Source: Mycolicibacterium sp. TY81 | GTDB lineage: Bacteria; Actinomycetota; Actinomycetes; Mycobacteriales; Mycobacteriaceae | NCBI RefSeq assembly: GCF_018326285.1 | Contig: NZ_AP023362.1 | Location: 3,906,001 to 3,970,000 of the forward strand | Direction of reading: 5' to 3' | Length of the DNA stretch: 64,000 nt | In this document: positions 1-8,299 of the stretch, in pieces | How positions within the stretch are numbered: the stretch's first letter is position 1 | How the letters are laid out: each line of letters starts with the position of its first letter | Position numbers and translations under genes: made by a program | Notes under the pieces: model-generated | Told to the model about the DNA's origin: nothing | Databases searched by the model: none | What the model saw: the letters and a program-made list of their open reading frames with translations, nothing else

Positions 1-1
1 C

Positions 2-739
2 ACCGTCGTCGCGGCCGTCATACAACTACCCCTGTTCCGCCGCGCGAAGGCGCCGTCGGGGACGGCACTGCGGTTCCTGTCGGCAAATCTGCGCTACGGG
101 CGGGCCGACGCCGAAGCCGTCGTCCGGTACGCCGAGGAGAGCGCGGATATCGTTGCGCTGCAAGAACTCACGCCCGCGGCGCTGGCGCGGCTGGAGTCGG
201 CCGGGCTCGACCGGCTGTTCCCGCACCGGGCGCTGCGCGAGATGGACGAACCCGGGGGCGTCGGGCTCTGGAGCCGTCACCCGATCAGTGACATCCGCAT
301 CGACGACGGCTTCTGGCTGGGAATGCTGGCCGCCGACGTCCACCTGCCCGAGGCACCCGCCCCCACCCGCGTGCTGACGGTGCACCTGTCCGCGCCCTGG
401 CCCGACCCGCTACAGGGCTGGCGCGACGACCTGGCGCGACTGGCGGGCACGTTGCTGACGGCTGCCCGGGCAAGCACGGGCCCCGTGCTGCTGGCCGGTG
501 ACCTGAACGCGACTCCGGACATGCGGGAATTCCGCCGGCTGCTGCGGCAGGGCTATCAGGACGCCGGCGCACAGGCCGGCGCCGGGGTGGTTCGCACGCA
601 TCCGTCCGACATCGTCGCGCCACCGGTCTTCGCGGTCGACCACATCCTCACGCGCGGCTACGTGGCCACGTCGCTGCGGACGCTGCAGGTACCCGGTTCC
701 GACCACCGGGCCCTGCTGGCGCAGTTGGTCGCCGGTTGA
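2..739 (+). CDS. Endonuclease/exonuclease/phosphatase family protein (5' truncated by window edge)
   Basis: The frame is open from base 2 with no start, so only the C-terminal part (about 245 residues) is visible. It begins with the end of a hydrophobic stretch followed by FRRAKAPSG, then the EEP-fold signature: SANLRYGRAD near the start, ADIVALQEL (the metal-binding Glu), a central LLAGDLNATPD block (Asp and Asn of the active site) and a C-terminal DHILTRGY...GSDHRALLAQL (catalytic Asp-His). The hydrophobic start suggests a membrane-anchored N terminus lying upstream, as in mycobacterial EEP proteins with several TM helices. The family includes metal-dependent phosphodiesterases and nucleases. 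The substrate cannot be told from sequence. It ends two bases before the convergent peptidase gene. Confidence 0.85.
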   Translation, partial: TVVAAVIQLPLFRRAKAPSGTALRFLSANLRYGRADAEAVVRYAEESADIVALQELTPAALARLESAGLDRLFPHRALREMDEPGGVGLWSRHPISDIRIDDGFWLGMLAADVHLPEAPAPTRVLTVHLSAPWPDPLQGWRDDLARLAGTLLTAARASTGPVLLAGDLNATPDMREFRRLLRQGYQDAGAQAGAGVVRTHPSDIVAPPVFAVDHILTRGYVATSLRTLQVPGSDHRALLAQLVAG

Positions 740-740
740 C

Positions 741-1400
741 TCAGTTCACCGGCACGTCGAGGATCGGGCGCGGCTCGGATGCGCCAGGCCCGTTGAAGTG
801 CCACCACTCCCCCGGGTACACAGTCAGCCCACCGGCGACCATCGCGTCGCGCAGTCGCGCGCGGTTGGCCTGCTGTGCGGGGGTGACGCCCGTGGTCGCG
901 TAGGCCGTCGCGCGCGGCGTGAAGTCGTCGAAATCGGTACCCATGTCGACGCCGGTGATGGTGACGTCCACCGACCGACCGGACTCGTGGCTGCGGGCGA
1001 ACTGGCTGGGTTTGGCGACCCAGTTCGGGTCCGGCACGGCCTGGAACATCCGGACCTGCACGTCATGCGGGCGGTAGCAGTCCCAGAACGTCAGTACCTC
1101 GCCGTGCGCGCGCAGAATCCGGGCGGCGGTGGCCAGCCCCGGCGCCATGGACTCGTGGATCAGGCACCGGGCATCGGCGGGATACAGCGGGACACCGACG
1201 AAGTTGTTCGGGGTGGCGTAGCGCAGGTCGATCACCGCATCGGGGACGACGGACCGGACGTCGATCAGTCCGGCCGCAGCGGCCTGCGGTGACACCGGCG
1301 GCGGGGCGGGCTGTGGTGCTGCCGAGGCCGCGCCGAGGTCCGGCCCGAAGTTCCCGACCGACAGCAGCGCGCCCAAGGCGACGAGTGTTCGCACGAACAT
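741..1400 (-). CDS. Secreted D-alanyl-D-alanine dipeptidase/carboxypeptidase-like peptidase (M15 family)
   Basis: A 219-residue protein starting MFVRTLVALG with a signal peptide ending near SAAPQPAP, so exported. The frame is open further upstream, but this ATG begins directly before the signal sequence. The mature part has the VanX/VanY-type zinc site: SHESGRSVDVTI (the SxHxxGxxxD motif supplies His and Asp) and EWWHFNGP near the C terminus (catalytic Glu and zinc His). A conserved VIDLRYATPNNF block near the N terminus and CYRPHDVQ (the catalytic Arg region) fit the M15D dipeptidases. The likely role is trimming D-Ala-D-Ala-containing peptides in the cell wall. Vancomycin resistance is not implied because no vanH/vanA genes are present. 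It is followed upstream by the TetR gene, 79 bases away. Confidence 0.85.
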   Translation of the reverse strand: MFVRTLVALGALLSVGNFGPDLGAASAAPQPAPPPVSPQAAAAGLIDVRSVVPDAVIDLRYATPNNFVGVPLYPADARCLIHESMAPGLATAARILRAHGEVLTFWDCYRPHDVQVRMFQAVPDPNWVAKPSQFARSHESGRSVDVTITGVDMGTDFDDFTPRATAYATTGVTPAQQANRARLRDAMVAGGLTVYPGEWWHFNGPGASEPRPILDVPVN

Positions 1401-1479
1401 GTGTCGAGGTTGCCAGATCCCGGCACCGGACAACCACGGGATCACCGGATGTCGCGGTGTGCCAACGCGGTCGGCGCGC

Positions 1480-2217
1480 TCAGCGGCTGGGCGACGCCGG
1501 CTTCCTGGTGTTCTTGGTGCCGGCCCGCTTCCCCTTGGTCGGCCCGGGCTTGTCGCACTGATCGTCCGCGGCCTGCGGTGTGGCCAACCGATCCATCCAC
1601 ATCCGCAGCGTGGTGACCAGCAGCGCCGCACTCTGGTCGGCGTCGGCCATCCCGATCGCCTGAGATATCGCCAATCCGCTTCCGGTCGCCACGATGGCGT
1701 CGATCGCCTCGTCCAAGCGCGGGTCTGCGGCGTCGACGCCCTCGGGTATCAGGTCCTCGACCATCACCCGGACCGACTCCCGGAACCGATCGATGGTCTC
1801 CCTCGTCCCGGCGGTCTGCTCCGGGTCTCCCAAGGTGCTCAACAGGTACTCCGAACCGAGCACCGTGAGCGGGATGTCCGAGGACAACCGGGACCACCAG
1901 GTCGCCAGCGCCCCGAACCTGTCGTCCATCGAATCAGATTCGCCGACAAGCATTTCCAGCAGTTTGGTGGTTTCCGCGAGGTACCTCGTGCGGAGGACTT
2001 CGAGGCACAGCGCCTCTTTGCCCGCGAAGTTGCTGTAGACAGCACCGATGGTGCGCCCGGCGTCAGCCGCGATGGCTGCGATGGAGGTGCCGTGATAGCC
2101 GTTCGCATAGAAGAGCCGCGCCGCCGAATCGAGCACCTCCTGGCGCGTCTGCGCCTGACTCTCTGCGCGTGTCAACACTTTCCGAGCCGCCACAGTGTCC
2201 TCCGCAGGTCCGCCCAC
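1480..2217 (-). CDS. TetR-family transcriptional regulator
   Basis: A 245-residue protein with an N-terminal TetR helix-turn-helix at about residues 20-65 (RQEVLDSAARLFYANGYHGTSI, then IAADAGRTIGAVYSNFAGKEAL). The GAVYSNFAGKE recognition-helix segment is typical of mycobacterial TetR proteins controlling lipid or xenobiotic genes. A ligand-binding helical domain follows. The C terminus is an unusual basic tail rich in Lys and Arg (KGKRAGTKNTRKPASPSR), as in some mycobacterial TetRs. It is divergent from the SDR/monooxygenase operon with a 272-base spacer that holds an inverted repeat over a good promoter, so it probably represses that operon and perhaps itself. The ligand is unknown. Confidence 0.93.
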   Translation of the reverse strand: MGGPAEDTVAARKVLTRAESQAQTRQEVLDSAARLFYANGYHGTSIAAIAADAGRTIGAVYSNFAGKEALCLEVLRTRYLAETTKLLEMLVGESDSMDDRFGALATWWSRLSSDIPLTVLGSEYLLSTLGDPEQTAGTRETIDRFRESVRVMVEDLIPEGVDAADPRLDEAIDAIVATGSGLAISQAIGMADADQSAALLVTTLRMWMDRLATPQAADDQCDKPGPTKGKRAGTKNTRKPASPSR

Positions 2218-2261
2218 CGGTCGCCGGCGAGAGGCCAGACTACCGCCTCGGCGCGCTCCAA

Positions 2262-2298
2262 ATTTGATATTGCCCCCATATTCAAATAGGGCTACTAT
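2262..2298 (+). promoter_or_regulatory. Promoter with overlapping inverted repeat, probable TetR operator
   Basis: The inverted repeat ATTTGATAT (2262-2270) and ATATTCAAAT (2278-2287) is near-perfect with one extra base in the right arm, in an AT-rich patch unlike the surrounding GC-rich DNA. It overlaps a plus-strand promoter: -35 TTGCCC at 2270-2275, 17-base spacer, -10 TACTAT at 2293-2298, predicting transcription from about 2305. The dyad covers the -35 and spacer, the normal place for a TetR repressor to block polymerase. The start site is inferred. Confidence 0.55.
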
Positions 2299-2451
2299 CC
2301 GAAATGTGACATCGGCTCCACGGCAAGCAGCCCGACGGCGGCGCCCTGGCGATGCCCGCGATGAGCACGACGTAGGCCCGGCGACGCATTCCCGCCTACC
2401 GAAATTGATTACCGCTCAACTCTTTTCATGAGGTCGACCCAAGGAGTCGAA

Positions 2452-2502
2452 ATGACCGATACACACAGCTCACCCAGCGCCACCGACGGATGTCGGCCAT
2501 GA
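2452..2502 (+). other. Possible 16-codon leader ORF overlapping the first SDR start
   Basis: A strong Shine-Dalgarno (AAGGAG at 2441-2446) sits 5 bases before an ATG at 2452. That frame encodes only 16 residues (MTDTHSSPSATDGCRP) before TGA at 2500-2502. The stop overlaps the ATG at 2499 (ATGA), which is in frame with the dehydrogenase and has no good ribosome binding site of its own. This geometry suggests translational coupling through a leader peptide. The alternative is a frameshift in the assembled sequence joining a longer N terminus. Confidence 0.4.
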
Positions 2503-3356
2503 CGGTGGCAGTGGTGACGGGTGGCGGCAGCGGCATCGGACGTGCGACGGCCGTGCGGTTCGCCCGCAACGGCTCCGAGGTCGTCGTGGCCGACATCAAC
2601 GAGCAGACCGGCAAGGAAACGGTCGACCTCATCCAGGACGCGGGCGGCCGCGCGGTGTTCCGGCGACTCGACGTCGCCGACCTCACCGACTGGGAGGATT
2701 TCACCGACCGGGTGTGCGCCGAACACGGCGTGCCCGACGTCGTCGTCAACAACGCCGGCATCCTCATCGGTGGTGGGTTCCTGGAGCAGTCCAACGCGGA
2801 CTGGCGGCGAATGATCCAGATCAACATGATGAGCCCCCTGGTGGGATCTCGGTTGTTCGTGCAACGCATGACGGACGCCGGGGTGCGCGGCCACATCGTC
2901 AACGTGTGTTCGGTCGGCGCGTTCATGCCGACGCCCATCGCCCCCTCGTATGTGGTCGCCAAGGCCGGCGCGTGGTTCGGCACCCAGGCGCTACGTGCGG
3001 AGTTCGGTGACAAGGGCATCGGCGTCAGCGCGATCTGCCCAGGGCTGATCCGAACCAGCCTGGCCGCCAACGGGACTCGCGGCGGCGTCGACGACAGCGA
3101 CAGTTCGGACTGGGCGGCCAAGCTCGCCGCCGGCCACCGTTACATCGGCCGGTCCCCCGACCGGGTGGCCGCCGCGATCGAACGCGCGGTGCGCTGGAAC
3201 CTCTCGACGGTCCCGGTCGGCGTCGAGGCCTGGGCCGGCTGGTACCTGTACCGGCTGTCACCGAGTGCGGCCCGCGGTCTCTACGGCCTGTTCACGATGT
3301 CGATCGCCGACAAGGCAGTCGCCCTGTCGGGCAGGCTGTTCGGAGGGAAGCGATGA
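2490..3356 (+). CDS. Short-chain dehydrogenase/reductase, first gene of the monooxygenase operon
   Basis: A 288-residue classical SDR. The cofactor motif TGGGSGIG lies near residues 10-17, NNAG near residue 87, catalytic Ser in NVCSVGAF, and Tyr and Lys in SYVVAKAG (YxxxK). The Asp in VVADI after beta-2 suggests NAD(H) preference. The ATG at 2490 lies inside the upstream leader ORF; ATG 2499 (MTVAVVTGGG), which overlaps the leader stop, is equally plausible and gives a more typical SDR N terminus. The C-terminal extension ending RLFGGKR resembles that of the next gene, so the two are probably old tandem duplicates. Likely role: oxidising a secondary alcohol to the ketone used by the downstream BVMOs (inference). 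It overlaps the next gene by four bases. Confidence 0.92.
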   Translation: MSAMTVAVVTGGGSGIGRATAVRFARNGSEVVVADINEQTGKETVDLIQDAGGRAVFRRLDVADLTDWEDFTDRVCAEHGVPDVVVNNAGILIGGGFLEQSNADWRRMIQINMMSPLVGSRLFVQRMTDAGVRGHIVNVCSVGAFMPTPIAPSYVVAKAGAWFGTQALRAEFGDKGIGVSAICPGLIRTSLAANGTRGGVDDSDSSDWAAKLAAGHRYIGRSPDRVAAAIERAVRWNLSTVPVGVEAWAGWYLYRLSPSAARGLYGLFTMSIADKAVALSGRLFGGKR

Positions 3357-4216
3357 AGAACGTCATCGTCACCGGCGCGGGGGCCGGTATCGGGCGTGAG
3401 ACGGCAAAGCTGTTCGCCGCCAAAGGCGGTCGGGTCATCGTCGCAGACATCGACATGCCGGCCGCGAAGGAGACGGCCGAACAGATCGTCGGCGCAGGCG
3501 GCCAAGCCGTCGCCTACCGGCTGGACGTGGCCGCCGACGACGAGTGGGAGGCCTTCGGCGAGTGGATGTTTGCCCACTTCGGCGCACCCCACGTGCTGAT
3601 CAACAACGCCGGCGTCATGGACCTCGGCGGGTTCGTGGAGATGAGCGCCGCGCAGTGGCAGCGCGAGATCGACATCAACCTGATGAGCGTCATCTACGGG
3701 TCACGGGTCTTCGCGCAACAGATGATCGACGATGGGATTCCCGGCCACATCGTCAATCTGTCGTCGGCGGCCGCGTACTTTCCATCGGGGCTCGAGCCCG
3801 CGTACGGCGTCGCGAAGTCGGCCGTCCTGATGGCCTCGCAGGCGCTACGAGTGGAGTTGCGCAGCAAAGGGATCGGCGTGACCGCGATCTGCCCGGGCGC
3901 CATCCGGACCAACCTGCTCGCCAACGGCCAACGGGCCGGGCTCACCGCGGAGCAGCAGGCGGCGTGGCGCGAGACCGCGGGCGGTATGCAGCGATACGCC
4001 TACACCTCACCGCAGAAGGTTGCCCGGGCGATCGAACGGGCCGTGCGGTGGAATTCGGCCGTCGTACCGGTCGCACCGGAATCCTGGCTGCTGTACGGGC
4101 TGTTCCGGTTCTCCCCCAGCCTCACGCGCGCAGTTCTCGCGCGCGCGTCCTTCGACCGCATCGAATCCGTGATCCCGGTCGCCGGCAAGGCACTCGCCCG
4201 GCTGACCGGGAAATAG
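3353..4216 (+). CDS. Short-chain dehydrogenase/reductase, second copy
   Basis: A 287-residue classical SDR starting MKNVIVTGAGAGIGRETAK. The ATG overlaps the previous stop (ATGA), so translation is coupled. Motifs: TGAGAGIG, NNAGVMDLGGF, Ser in NLSSAAAYF, and YGVAK (Tyr/Lys of the active site). It is clearly related to the upstream SDR along its length, including the C-terminal segment after the active site (AIERAVRWN appears in both). Two SDRs in one operon could act on opposite enantiomers or at different pathway steps; the sequence does not decide. Codon use and GC content match the neighbours. Confidence 0.92.
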   Translation: MKNVIVTGAGAGIGRETAKLFAAKGGRVIVADIDMPAAKETAEQIVGAGGQAVAYRLDVAADDEWEAFGEWMFAHFGAPHVLINNAGVMDLGGFVEMSAAQWQREIDINLMSVIYGSRVFAQQMIDDGIPGHIVNLSSAAAYFPSGLEPAYGVAKSAVLMASQALRVELRSKGIGVTAICPGAIRTNLLANGQRAGLTAEQQAAWRETAGGMQRYAYTSPQKVARAIERAVRWNSAVVPVAPESWLLYGLFRFSPSLTRAVLARASFDRIESVIPVAGKALARLTGK

Positions 4217-4221
4217 GAGAT

Positions 4222-5748
4222 ATGACAATGACATCCAGCCCCGAATTCGAGGTCGTCGTCATCGGTGCGGGCTTCGGCGGCATCAACGCCGGCGTCCGGC
4301 TCCGGCAGGCCGGCATCGAGAACTTCGTCATCCTCGACAAGTGGGACAAGGTCGGCGGGACGTGGCACGCCAACCATTACCCCGGCGTCGCGGTCGACAT
4401 TCCGTCGTTCATCTATCAGTTCAGCTATCACCAAAAAGGCGACTGGTCGCGGCTTTTCGCACCGGGCCACGAAATTCAGGCGTACGCCGAGGAGGTCGTG
4501 GATGCCCACGGGCTGCGGCCGAAGCTGCGCCTGAACACCACGGTCACCGGATGCCGGTTCGACGAGGCGAACGACATCTGGCACGTCAGTACCGATTCCG
4601 GCGAGGTGACGGCCCGGTTCATCATCGCGGGCATCGGCGGCCTGGAGGTGCCGAACCTCCCGGATATCGCGGGCATCGACAGCTTCGGCGGGACGGTGCT
4701 GCACACCGCCGCCTGGGATCACAGCGTCGATCTGCGCGGTAAGCGGGTCGGCGTCATCGGCACGGGCGCCAGTGCGCTGCAACTGATTCCGGAGGTCGCC
4801 AAAGTCGCCGCCCACCTCACGGTGTTCCAGCGCACCCCGATCTGGGTCGCGCCCAAGCCAGATTGGCACACGGGCCGGGTCACCAGGGCGGTGCTGGGCA
4901 CCCCGATACTGCGCGCGCCGTTGCGCGCGATCGGCATGGTGGGCGTCGAACTCGGTGTCGGCGCCGGCATGCTGCACGGGCGGCGGATGCAGCCGCTCAT
5001 CCGCGGCGCCGAAGCCGCGCTGAAACTCTGGATGCGCACGCAGGTCAAGGATCCGGTGACGCGCGAGAAGCTCACCCCGAAGTACCTGCTGGGCTGCAAG
5101 CGACCGTCGATGCACAACGAGTACTTCAAGACCTACAACCTGCCGCACGTCGATCTGGTGACCGACCCCATCGAGAAGGTCACCCCCGACGCGGTGGTGA
5201 CCGAGGGCGGCGCGGCGCACGACATCGATGTGTTGGTGTGCGCCACCGGATTCAAGGTCATGGCCAAGGGCAGCACGCCGCCGTTCCCGACCCTGGGCCG
5301 TGACGGCGTCGATCTCAACGAGTTCTGGGAGGCCAACCGCTACCAGGCGTACCAGGGCGTCTCGGCACCGAAGTTCCCCAACGCCTTCCTCGTCATCGGG
5401 CCGTACGCCTACGCCCCGGGCTCGTATCTGGTGTTGATCGAGTCGACCGGGGACCACGCCGTGCGCGTGATCACCGAGGCCCGGCAGCGTGGCGCCACCC
5501 GCGTCGAGGTCAAGCAGGAGCCGCACGACCGCTTCTTCGCGGACATGCAGAAGCGCGTCGCCGGAACTCCCCTGATGACCTCGGCGTGTGGCGGCTCCAA
5601 CACGTATTACCTCAATCATCACGGCGACGCCGCGGCGTTCCGCCCGACCACGGTTCTGGAGATGCGCTGGGCGAACCGGCATTTCCCGCTGTCGGACTAC
5701 CGTTTCACCCGCAACACCGTGCACGTGCCCGAAGAGGTGAGCGCATGA
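4222..5748 (+). CDS. Flavin-containing Baeyer-Villiger-type monooxygenase 1
   Basis: 508 residues from ATG 4222. ATG 4228 has the better ribosome binding site spacing (AGGAG at 4215-4219, 8 bases away) and may be the true start. There are two Rossmann motifs: VVIGAGFGG near the N terminus for FAD and VGVIGTGASA near residue 175 for NADPH. Between them lies the complete BVMO fingerprint FxGxxxHxxxWD at about residues 155-166 (F155, H161, W165). Length and C-terminal TFKVM-type ATG segment (CATGFKVMAKG) fit class B monooxygenases such as MymA and EthA of mycobacteria. Expected chemistry is NADPH- and O2-dependent insertion of oxygen next to a carbonyl, giving esters or lactones. The previous stop is only a few bases upstream and the next gene overlaps by four. 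Confidence 0.93.
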   Translation: MTMTSSPEFEVVVIGAGFGGINAGVRLRQAGIENFVILDKWDKVGGTWHANHYPGVAVDIPSFIYQFSYHQKGDWSRLFAPGHEIQAYAEEVVDAHGLRPKLRLNTTVTGCRFDEANDIWHVSTDSGEVTARFIIAGIGGLEVPNLPDIAGIDSFGGTVLHTAAWDHSVDLRGKRVGVIGTGASALQLIPEVAKVAAHLTVFQRTPIWVAPKPDWHTGRVTRAVLGTPILRAPLRAIGMVGVELGVGAGMLHGRRMQPLIRGAEAALKLWMRTQVKDPVTREKLTPKYLLGCKRPSMHNEYFKTYNLPHVDLVTDPIEKVTPDAVVTEGGAAHDIDVLVCATGFKVMAKGSTPPFPTLGRDGVDLNEFWEANRYQAYQGVSAPKFPNAFLVIGPYAYAPGSYLVLIESTGDHAVRVITEARQRGATRVEVKQEPHDRFFADMQKRVAGTPLMTSACGGSNTYYLNHHGDAAAFRPTTVLEMRWANRHFPLSDYRFTRNTVHVPEEVSA

Positions 5749-7274
5749 GTACGACGCCGCAATTCGAGGTCGCCGTCATCGGCGCCGGGCCCGGCGGTAT
5801 CGCCGCGGGCGTGAAGCTCCGCAAGGCCGGCATCGACGACTTCGTCATCCTGGAGCGCGCCGACGATGTCGGGGGCAGCTGGCACGAGAACCACTACCCG
5901 GGTCTCGGCGTGGACATCCCGACCATCGCGTATCAGTACTCGTTCGCGCGCAACGCCAACTGGGATCGTTTCTTCGCCAAAGGCGCGGAGGTCAAGCAAT
6001 ACCACGTCGATGTGGCCCGAAAGTACGGGCTGTATCCGCGTATCCGGTTCAATACCAACGTCGAACGGGAGGAGTGGGACGACACCGGTAACTTCTGGAA
6101 GCTGCATGCCGCCGACGGTTCCGTCGTCACGGCACGGTTCGTCATCAGCGCGGTGGGCGCGTTCGTCCGGCCCAAGGAGGACGTCGGGATTGCCGGCGCG
6201 AAATCGTTCAAGGGCAAGGTGCAGCGGCCGACCGATTGGGACCACGACTACGACATGACCGGCAAGGCCGTCGGCATCATCGGCACGGGAGCCAGTGCGG
6301 TGCAGATCATTCCGGCGATCGCACCGGAGGTCGGCCATCTGACGGTGTTCCAGCGCACCCCGGTCTGGTCCATTCCCAAGCCCGACTTCCGGGTACCGGC
6401 GGTGATGAAGAAGGTGCTGGCGATCCCCGGTGTGCAGGCCACGATCCACGGCGGCGTGCTGGTCGTGGTCGACCTGATTCTCCGTGGGGCACTGCGGACC
6501 TCGCATTCGACGCTGGATCGAGCCGACGCGCTCTGCATCCGCGGCTACCGCAGATTCGTGGCCAGAACGGTGCACGACCCGGAAACCAGCGCGAAGCTGA
6601 CACCGAACTTCGGTCTGCTCGCCAAACGGCCGACCATGTCCAACGGATATCTGCAGGCCTACAACCGCACCAACGTGTCGCTGGTGACCGATCCCATCGA
6701 GAAGATCACGCCGACCGGCGTCCGGACCCGCGACGGAATGCTCCACAAGCTGGACGTGCTGATCCTGGCCACCGGCTACGAGGTGTTCTCCGATCCGGAG
6801 ACGTATCGCCCGGGAACCGTCGTGGGCCGGGCCGGTTTCGATCTCGCCAAGTTCTACAACGAGGAAGGCCTGCAGGCGTACGAGAGCGTCTCGGTGCCGG
6901 GGCTGCCCAACCGGTGGACGCTGTGCGGCCCGTACTCGTGGACCGGGTCGGGCTGGCACGCCTTCGTCGAGATGACCGCGGACCACGCCGTCCGCGCGAT
7001 CACCGAGACCCGCCGCCGCGCGGCGCACGTCTGCGAGATTCGCCCGGAGGCCGCCGACGCCTACCATCGCACGACCTACCGACGTGCGGAACCGTTGCGC
7101 TACTACCTCGGCGACCTCAACGGGCATGTGCCCACCTACTACCGGAACTCGCAGGGCGACACCACATACATCCGTCCCTCCGGTTTCTTCGAGGCCAGCC
7201 GCGGCAACCGCAGATTCCCGCTGGACGACTACCGCTACGAAATCCCGGCCACCACCGCGGGCGTGCACGCATGA
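5745..7274 (+). CDS. Flavin-containing monooxygenase 2, BVMO-like with altered fingerprint
   Basis: 509 residues starting MSTTPQFEVAVIGAGPGG; the ATG overlaps the upstream stop (ATGA). FAD motif AVIGAGPGG and NADPH motif VGIIGTGASAVQ are intact, as is the LATGYEVF segment late in the protein. The BVMO fingerprint reads FKGKVQRPTDWD at residues 155-166, so the normally conserved His is Arg161 while Phe155, Gly157 and Trp165 remain. In studied BVMOs changes at that His strongly reduce activity, so this enzyme may have different chemistry, may be a diverged paralogue of its neighbour, or may act with it. It is similar to monooxygenase 1 over its length. The downstream esterase overlaps by four bases. 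Confidence 0.9.
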   Translation: MSTTPQFEVAVIGAGPGGIAAGVKLRKAGIDDFVILERADDVGGSWHENHYPGLGVDIPTIAYQYSFARNANWDRFFAKGAEVKQYHVDVARKYGLYPRIRFNTNVEREEWDDTGNFWKLHAADGSVVTARFVISAVGAFVRPKEDVGIAGAKSFKGKVQRPTDWDHDYDMTGKAVGIIGTGASAVQIIPAIAPEVGHLTVFQRTPVWSIPKPDFRVPAVMKKVLAIPGVQATIHGGVLVVVDLILRGALRTSHSTLDRADALCIRGYRRFVARTVHDPETSAKLTPNFGLLAKRPTMSNGYLQAYNRTNVSLVTDPIEKITPTGVRTRDGMLHKLDVLILATGYEVFSDPETYRPGTVVGRAGFDLAKFYNEEGLQAYESVSVPGLPNRWTLCGPYSWTGSGWHAFVEMTADHAVRAITETRRRAAHVCEIRPEAADAYHRTTYRRAEPLRYYLGDLNGHVPTYYRNSQGDTTYIRPSGFFEASRGNRRFPLDDYRYEIPATTAGVHA

Positions 7275-8299
7275 GTGCGATCGATTCGGTGACCATCGAG
7301 TTGCCCAGCCGCGCGAGCCGGTCACTGCGCGTCGCCGATGCGCTGGGCCGCAGGACAATTCGGCCCGCACTCGACGGTATCGCCCGGCTGGCCTGGCGCG
7401 GTCCGCTGCGCGGCACGCCCGCGTTCCGCATCGCCAACCGCGCCGAGTTGATCACCGTCCCGCTACGGCCGCCGCGCGGCACCCGCCGCCGCGCCCTGCG
7501 CTTCGCCACCTGCCGCGCGGAATGGCTGTGGCACAAGACGATCGCCGGCCCCGACGACGTCACCGGCGGTGCCATCCTCTACTTCCACGGCGGTGGTTTT
7601 GTGGCTGGTGGACTGCACAGCCATCGCCGGATCGCGGGCCGCATCGCCCGCGCCGCAGGTATCCCGCTGCTCAACGTCGACTACCGGCAACTGCCGGCGG
7701 CCCACATCACCGACACTGTCGCCGACGCGCTCGATGCCTACCAGCATCTGCTCGGGTTGGGCTTCGCTCCCGAAAAGATCGTGTTCGCCGGCGATTCCGC
7801 GGGCGGTGGCCTGGCCTTCGCCGCGGCGCTGGCCGCACGCGAGCGCCGGCTGCCGATGCCCGGCGGCATCGTCGCCATCGCGCCGTGGGCCGAATTCGAT
7901 CCGGCCCGCAGGCTCGCCCACGCCAACGATCGGACGGACGCCGTGTTGTCGGCCTTCACCCTCTCGGTCCCCGCCCTGGTCGGTTTCGCGGCCGGCGGCG
8001 AGCTGGACCCGCGCTGGTCGCCGGTGAACCACGACTTCACCGGGCTCCCACCGGTTTTCATCCAGGTGGGCTCGACCGAAGTACTCCTGGCCGACGCCGA
8101 ACAACTGGCTCAGTGCTGCCGCGCGGCCGCGGTGCCCTGCACCCTGCAGATCTGGGATCGCGCACTGCACGTCTTCCACGCCGGGGCCGACATCCTTCCG
8201 GATGCCCGGGCCGCCATATCCGACATGGGCCGCACCATCCGCGCATTCGTCGACACCGGCGCCCCGTCTCTGCCGACCGGGCGCAGCACGGCGGCATGA
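7271..8299 (+). CDS. Alpha/beta hydrolase, hormone-sensitive-lipase (LipR-like) family
   Basis: A 342-residue esterase; the ATG overlaps the preceding stop. HSL-family hallmarks: oxyanion-hole YFHGGGFVAGG at about residue 100, nucleophile elbow GDSAGGG near residue 176, and a C-terminal His in ALHVFHAG. The acid residue lies in the STEVLLADAEQ segment, where the usual DPLRDEG form is changed. An esterase directly after BVMO genes is a recurrent arrangement (lipR follows mymA in M. tuberculosis) because BVMO products are esters or lactones that must be hydrolysed. There is no signal peptide, so it is cytoplasmic. Substrate chain length is unknown. Confidence 0.92.
   Translation: MSAIDSVTIELPSRASRSLRVADALGRRTIRPALDGIARLAWRGPLRGTPAFRIANRAELITVPLRPPRGTRRRALRFATCRAEWLWHKTIAGPDDVTGGAILYFHGGGFVAGGLHSHRRIAGRIARAAGIPLLNVDYRQLPAAHITDTVADALDAYQHLLGLGFAPEKIVFAGDSAGGGLAFAAALAARERRLPMPGGIVAIAPWAEFDPARRLAHANDRTDAVLSAFTLSVPALVGFAAGGELDPRWSPVNHDFTGLPPVFIQVGSTEVLLADAEQLAQCCRAAAVPCTLQIWDRALHVFHAGADILPDARAAISDMGRTIRAFVDTGAPSLPTGRSTAA

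Noticed and set aside
741..1400. Vancomycin-resistance VanX
   Set aside because: The fold fits, but no vanH/vanA ligase genes are present and the protein has a signal peptide.
2490..8299. Direct orthology with the M. tuberculosis mymA operon
   Set aside because: Gene set and regulator type differ (TetR here, AraC-type VirS there; no fadD13), so only resemblance is claimed.
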